The notes beneath the pieces were generated by a model. It saw only the letters and a program-made list of their open reading frames with translations. It did no database searches and was not told where the DNA came from. From assembly GCF_902833225.1 (NCBI RefSeq), contig NZ_CADFEI010000028.1, positions 1 through 64,000 of the forward strand: a DNA stretch of 64,000 nucleotides. Reading direction: 5' to 3'. The position numbers and the translations under genes were made by a program. Below are positions 62,512 to 64,000 of the stretch, in pieces. How positions within the stretch are numbered: the stretch's first letter is position 1; every line of letters starts with the position of its first letter. This DNA is from Burkholderia sp. BCC1644 (lineage in GTDB: Bacteria; Pseudomonadota; Gammaproteobacteria; Burkholderiales; Burkholderiaceae).

Positions 62512-62676
62512 GGTCGGACGCTGACGAACCATGGCGCATCCGCCGACGTCCGACCAGGAACGACGCGATGCGCCCATGGTCTCGCCAGGCCGATCAGGCT
62601 GAACGCGCCACGGCCGCAGGCCGAGTGTGTTGACGCGTTCGCTTTCCGGGGACGGAAAGCAGGCTACTCCCCAAAG
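62512..62676 (-). ncRNA. yybP-ykoY manganese riboswitch with interleaved expression platform
   Basis: On the minus strand the aptamer runs from about 62676 to 62571. It begins CTTTGGGGAGTAGCCTG, the invariant first strand of the class; GCGTCAACA follows near 62637, then GGCGAGACC at 62586-62578, the other conserved loop. Together these bind Mn2+ and Mg2+. Beyond it, segments at 62567-62580 and 62528-62541 pair (13 bp, one bulge), and segments at 62548-62555 and 62512-62519 pair (8 bp, perfect). The order A, B, A', B' means both stems cannot form at once. The first includes the aptamer's 3' edge. The exchanger start lies 76 bases beyond. Confidence 0.85.
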
Positions 62677-62730
62677 ACGAAGGGCAGTCTAGCCGAGCGG
62701 AATTCTTTCGACAAGCCTTCATCACAAAAA

Positions 62731-62789
62731 AATATACCCCTCTCCCCTATAGGGGAAGCCTTCCGGATATATACTCCCCCTCCCTATTC
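62731..62789 (+). promoter_or_regulatory. candidate DmeR/RcnR operators
   Basis: Two C-tracts in AT-rich arms precede dmeR: ATATACCCCTCTCCCCTATA near 62733-62752, which includes the palindrome CCCCTATAGGGG, and ATATATACTCCCCCTCCC starting at 62767. RcnR/DmeR-type repressors bind a G/C tract flanked by TA-rich inverted repeats, so both are candidates. Confidence 0.5.
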
Positions 62790-62804
62790 AGGAGCCCGTC
62801 ATCG

Positions 62805-63080
62805 ATGAGCCATACCGTTCGTGAAAAACAGAAGCTGCTGAACCGCGTGCGTCGTATCAAGGGCCAGGTCGAGGCGATCGAGCGCGCGCTCGGGGACGAG
62901 CGCGGCTGCAACGAGGTCCTGCAATTGATCACGAGTTGCCGCGGCGCGATGAACGGGTTGCTGGCCGTCGTGCTGGAAGACCACATTCGCGAGCATCTGG
63001 TCGATGCGCACGAACCTGACGCACACGAAGGCAGCGCGACCGAGCAGCTGATCGACGTGGTGCATAGCTATTTCAAGTAA
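62805..63080 (+). CDS. dmeR: RcnR/DmeR-type metal-sensing repressor
   Basis: 91 residues of the CsoR/RcnR/FrmR family. The Ni/Co ligand set of RcnR is complete: His3 (MSHT), Cys35 (RGCNEV), His60 and His64 (EDHIREH). FrmR lacks His64 and CsoR has a Cys-His-Cys set, so nickel/cobalt sensing is indicated. The DNA-binding basic residues are in NRVRRIKGQ. The next gene is a DmeF-like CDF exporter 12 bases on, matching dmeRF operons of rhizobia. Candidate operators lie just upstream. Confidence 0.88.
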   Translation: MSHTVREKQKLLNRVRRIKGQVEAIERALGDERGCNEVLQLITSCRGAMNGLLAVVLEDHIREHLVDAHEPDAHEGSATEQLIDVVHSYFK

Positions 63081-63092
63081 TCGGGGCAGAGC

Positions 63093-64000
63093 ATGAATAC
63101 TTTCCGGGATGACGCGTTCGGCGCGGGGCATGACCATATCTTCCTCGGCGATGCGCACGAGCAGAACGAACGGAAGACGTGGATGGTCATCGGCCTGTGC
63201 TCGGCGATGATGGTGGCCGAGATCGTCGGCGGCACGCTGTTCGGATCACTCGCGCTCGTCGCCGACGGGTTGCACATGTCGACGCACGCAGGCGCGATGC
63301 TGATCGCCGCGCTGGCCTATACCTATGCGCGCAAGCATGCGGACGATCCGCGCTTCGTGTTCGGCACGGGCAAGCTGGGCGACCTGGCCGGCTTCACGAG
63401 CGCGATCGTGCTCGCGATGATCGCGATCCTGATCGGCTACGAGGCGATTGCGCGTCTGCTGGCGCCCGTTCCCATTCATTTCGGCGAAGCGATTCCGATT
63501 GCCGTGCTGGGGCTCGCGGTGAACCTCGCGAGCGTGTGGCTGCTGAGCGGCGGCCATCATCACGGGCATGGCCACGGGCACGGTCATCATCATGGGCACG
63601 ACCACGGTCACGACCACGATCATGACCACGACGACGATGACCATCACGCGCATCACGATCACGGTTCGCAAACGGCAGCCCATCGCGACCACAACATCCG
63701 CTCGGCCTACGTTCACGTGATCGCCGACGCGGCCGTATCGGTGCTGGCCATCGTCGGCCTGCTGCTCGCCCGCGCTTTCGGCTGGGTCTGGATGGATCCG
63801 GTCGCGGGCATTATCGGCGCACTCGTCATCGCGAACTGGTCGTACGGGCTGATGCGCGATACGGGCGGCATCCTGCTCGACGTCAACGTCGATCGCAAGC
63901 TGGCGGCGCGCGTACGTCATGCGATCGAGGCGCTTGGCGACAAGGTCAACGATCTTCACGTGTGGCGTGTCGGCCCCGGCCACATGAGCGCGATCGTGTC
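63093..64000 (+). CDS. dmeF: cation diffusion facilitator, DmeF-like (truncated by the window end)
   Basis: 302 codons are present and the frame is open at the right edge. Six membrane helices; the metal-site segments are VADGLHMSTH in helix 2 (His where zinc exporters have Asp) and HVIADAAV in helix 5. Between helices 4 and 5 is a very His/Asp-rich loop (GGHHHGHGHGHGHHHGHDHG and more, about residues 150-195) that would capture metal. The start of the cytoplasmic C-terminal domain is seen (NDLHVWRVGPGHMSA). DmeF exports cobalt and nickel. It is the second gene after dmeR. Confidence 0.92.
   Translation, partial: MNTFRDDAFGAGHDHIFLGDAHEQNERKTWMVIGLCSAMMVAEIVGGTLFGSLALVADGLHMSTHAGAMLIAALAYTYARKHADDPRFVFGTGKLGDLAGFTSAIVLAMIAILIGYEAIARLLAPVPIHFGEAIPIAVLGLAVNLASVWLLSGGHHHGHGHGHGHHHGHDHGHDHDHDHDDDDHHAHHDHGSQTAAHRDHNIRSAYVHVIADAAVSVLAIVGLLLARAFGWVWMDPVAGIIGALVIANWSYGLMRDTGGILLDVNVDRKLAARVRHAIEALGDKVNDLHVWRVGPGHMSAIV

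Noticed and set aside
63520..63680. Short His/Asp codon repeats resembling a microsatellite
   Set aside because: They encode the His-rich loop normal for DmeF-type exporters and keep the frame.

Overview
The window is high-GC proteobacterial DNA that reads like Burkholderia, most likely the cepacia complex and a secondary chromosome. The reasons are the very strong codon bias, the number of LysR regulators and catabolic or transport genes, a Burkholderia porin, a non-haemolytic-type phospholipase C, and a contact-dependent inhibition locus in the Burkholderia order (exoprotein, immunity, transporter). No rRNA, tRNA, CRISPR array or intact insertion sequence was seen. The genus is inferred from gene content, not from a database search.

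Layout. 1-7.1 kb: end of an ABC permease, a secreted protein of unknown function, two GNAT acetyltransferases, two LysR regulators, an M20 amidohydrolase with an amino-acid binding protein, and trans-aconitate methyltransferase (tam). 7.1-9.9 kb: a porin and an M24-type peptidase. 10-14.5 kb: phospholipase C with a small lipoprotein, a HAD phosphatase and choline-binding ChoX, which together suggest a phosphatidylcholine to choline scavenging module. 14.7-16.2 kb: MgtC-like membrane protein and a DeoR regulator. 16.3-19.4 kb: a molybdenum-linked cluster (molybdopterin-fold protein, one-domain ModE, DUF2325 protein, hypothetical). 19.4-21.3 kb: motAB. 21.8-22.7 kb: patatin-like lipase. 22.8-31.6 kb: guanidinobutyrate and polyamine catabolism (aldehyde dehydrogenase, gbuA, cupin, PuuB-like oxidase, MFS, LysR) next to two paralogous LuxR-type regulators. 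31.9-39.2 kb: amidohydrolase, PotF-like binding protein, DUF3138 porin, C45 acyltransferase-like hydrolase, MFS. 39.7-51.5 kb: the contact-dependent inhibition locus, with an orphan toxin tail and second immunity gene. 51.5-54.4 kb: a DUF746-like pseudogene, hypothetical genes, HxlR and a GST. 54.4-61.3 kb: a copper/silver efflux operon (cusCBA, cusF, Met-rich secreted protein). 61.4-64 kb: a CaCA exchanger behind a yybP-ykoY Mn2+ riboswitch, then a dmeRF-type Ni/Co efflux pair running off the end.

The most interesting signals are regulatory or evolutionary. Five 24-bp ModE-like boxes lie in promoter regions between 7.5 and 19.4 kb and define a local molybdate regulon. A 27-bp element recurs before three genes of the 26-34 kb region, each time with a -10-like hexamer at the same distance. 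The riboswitch leader holds two interleaved, mutually exclusive hairpins. The inhibition locus carries a chimeric gene remnant and duplicated membrane immunity genes.
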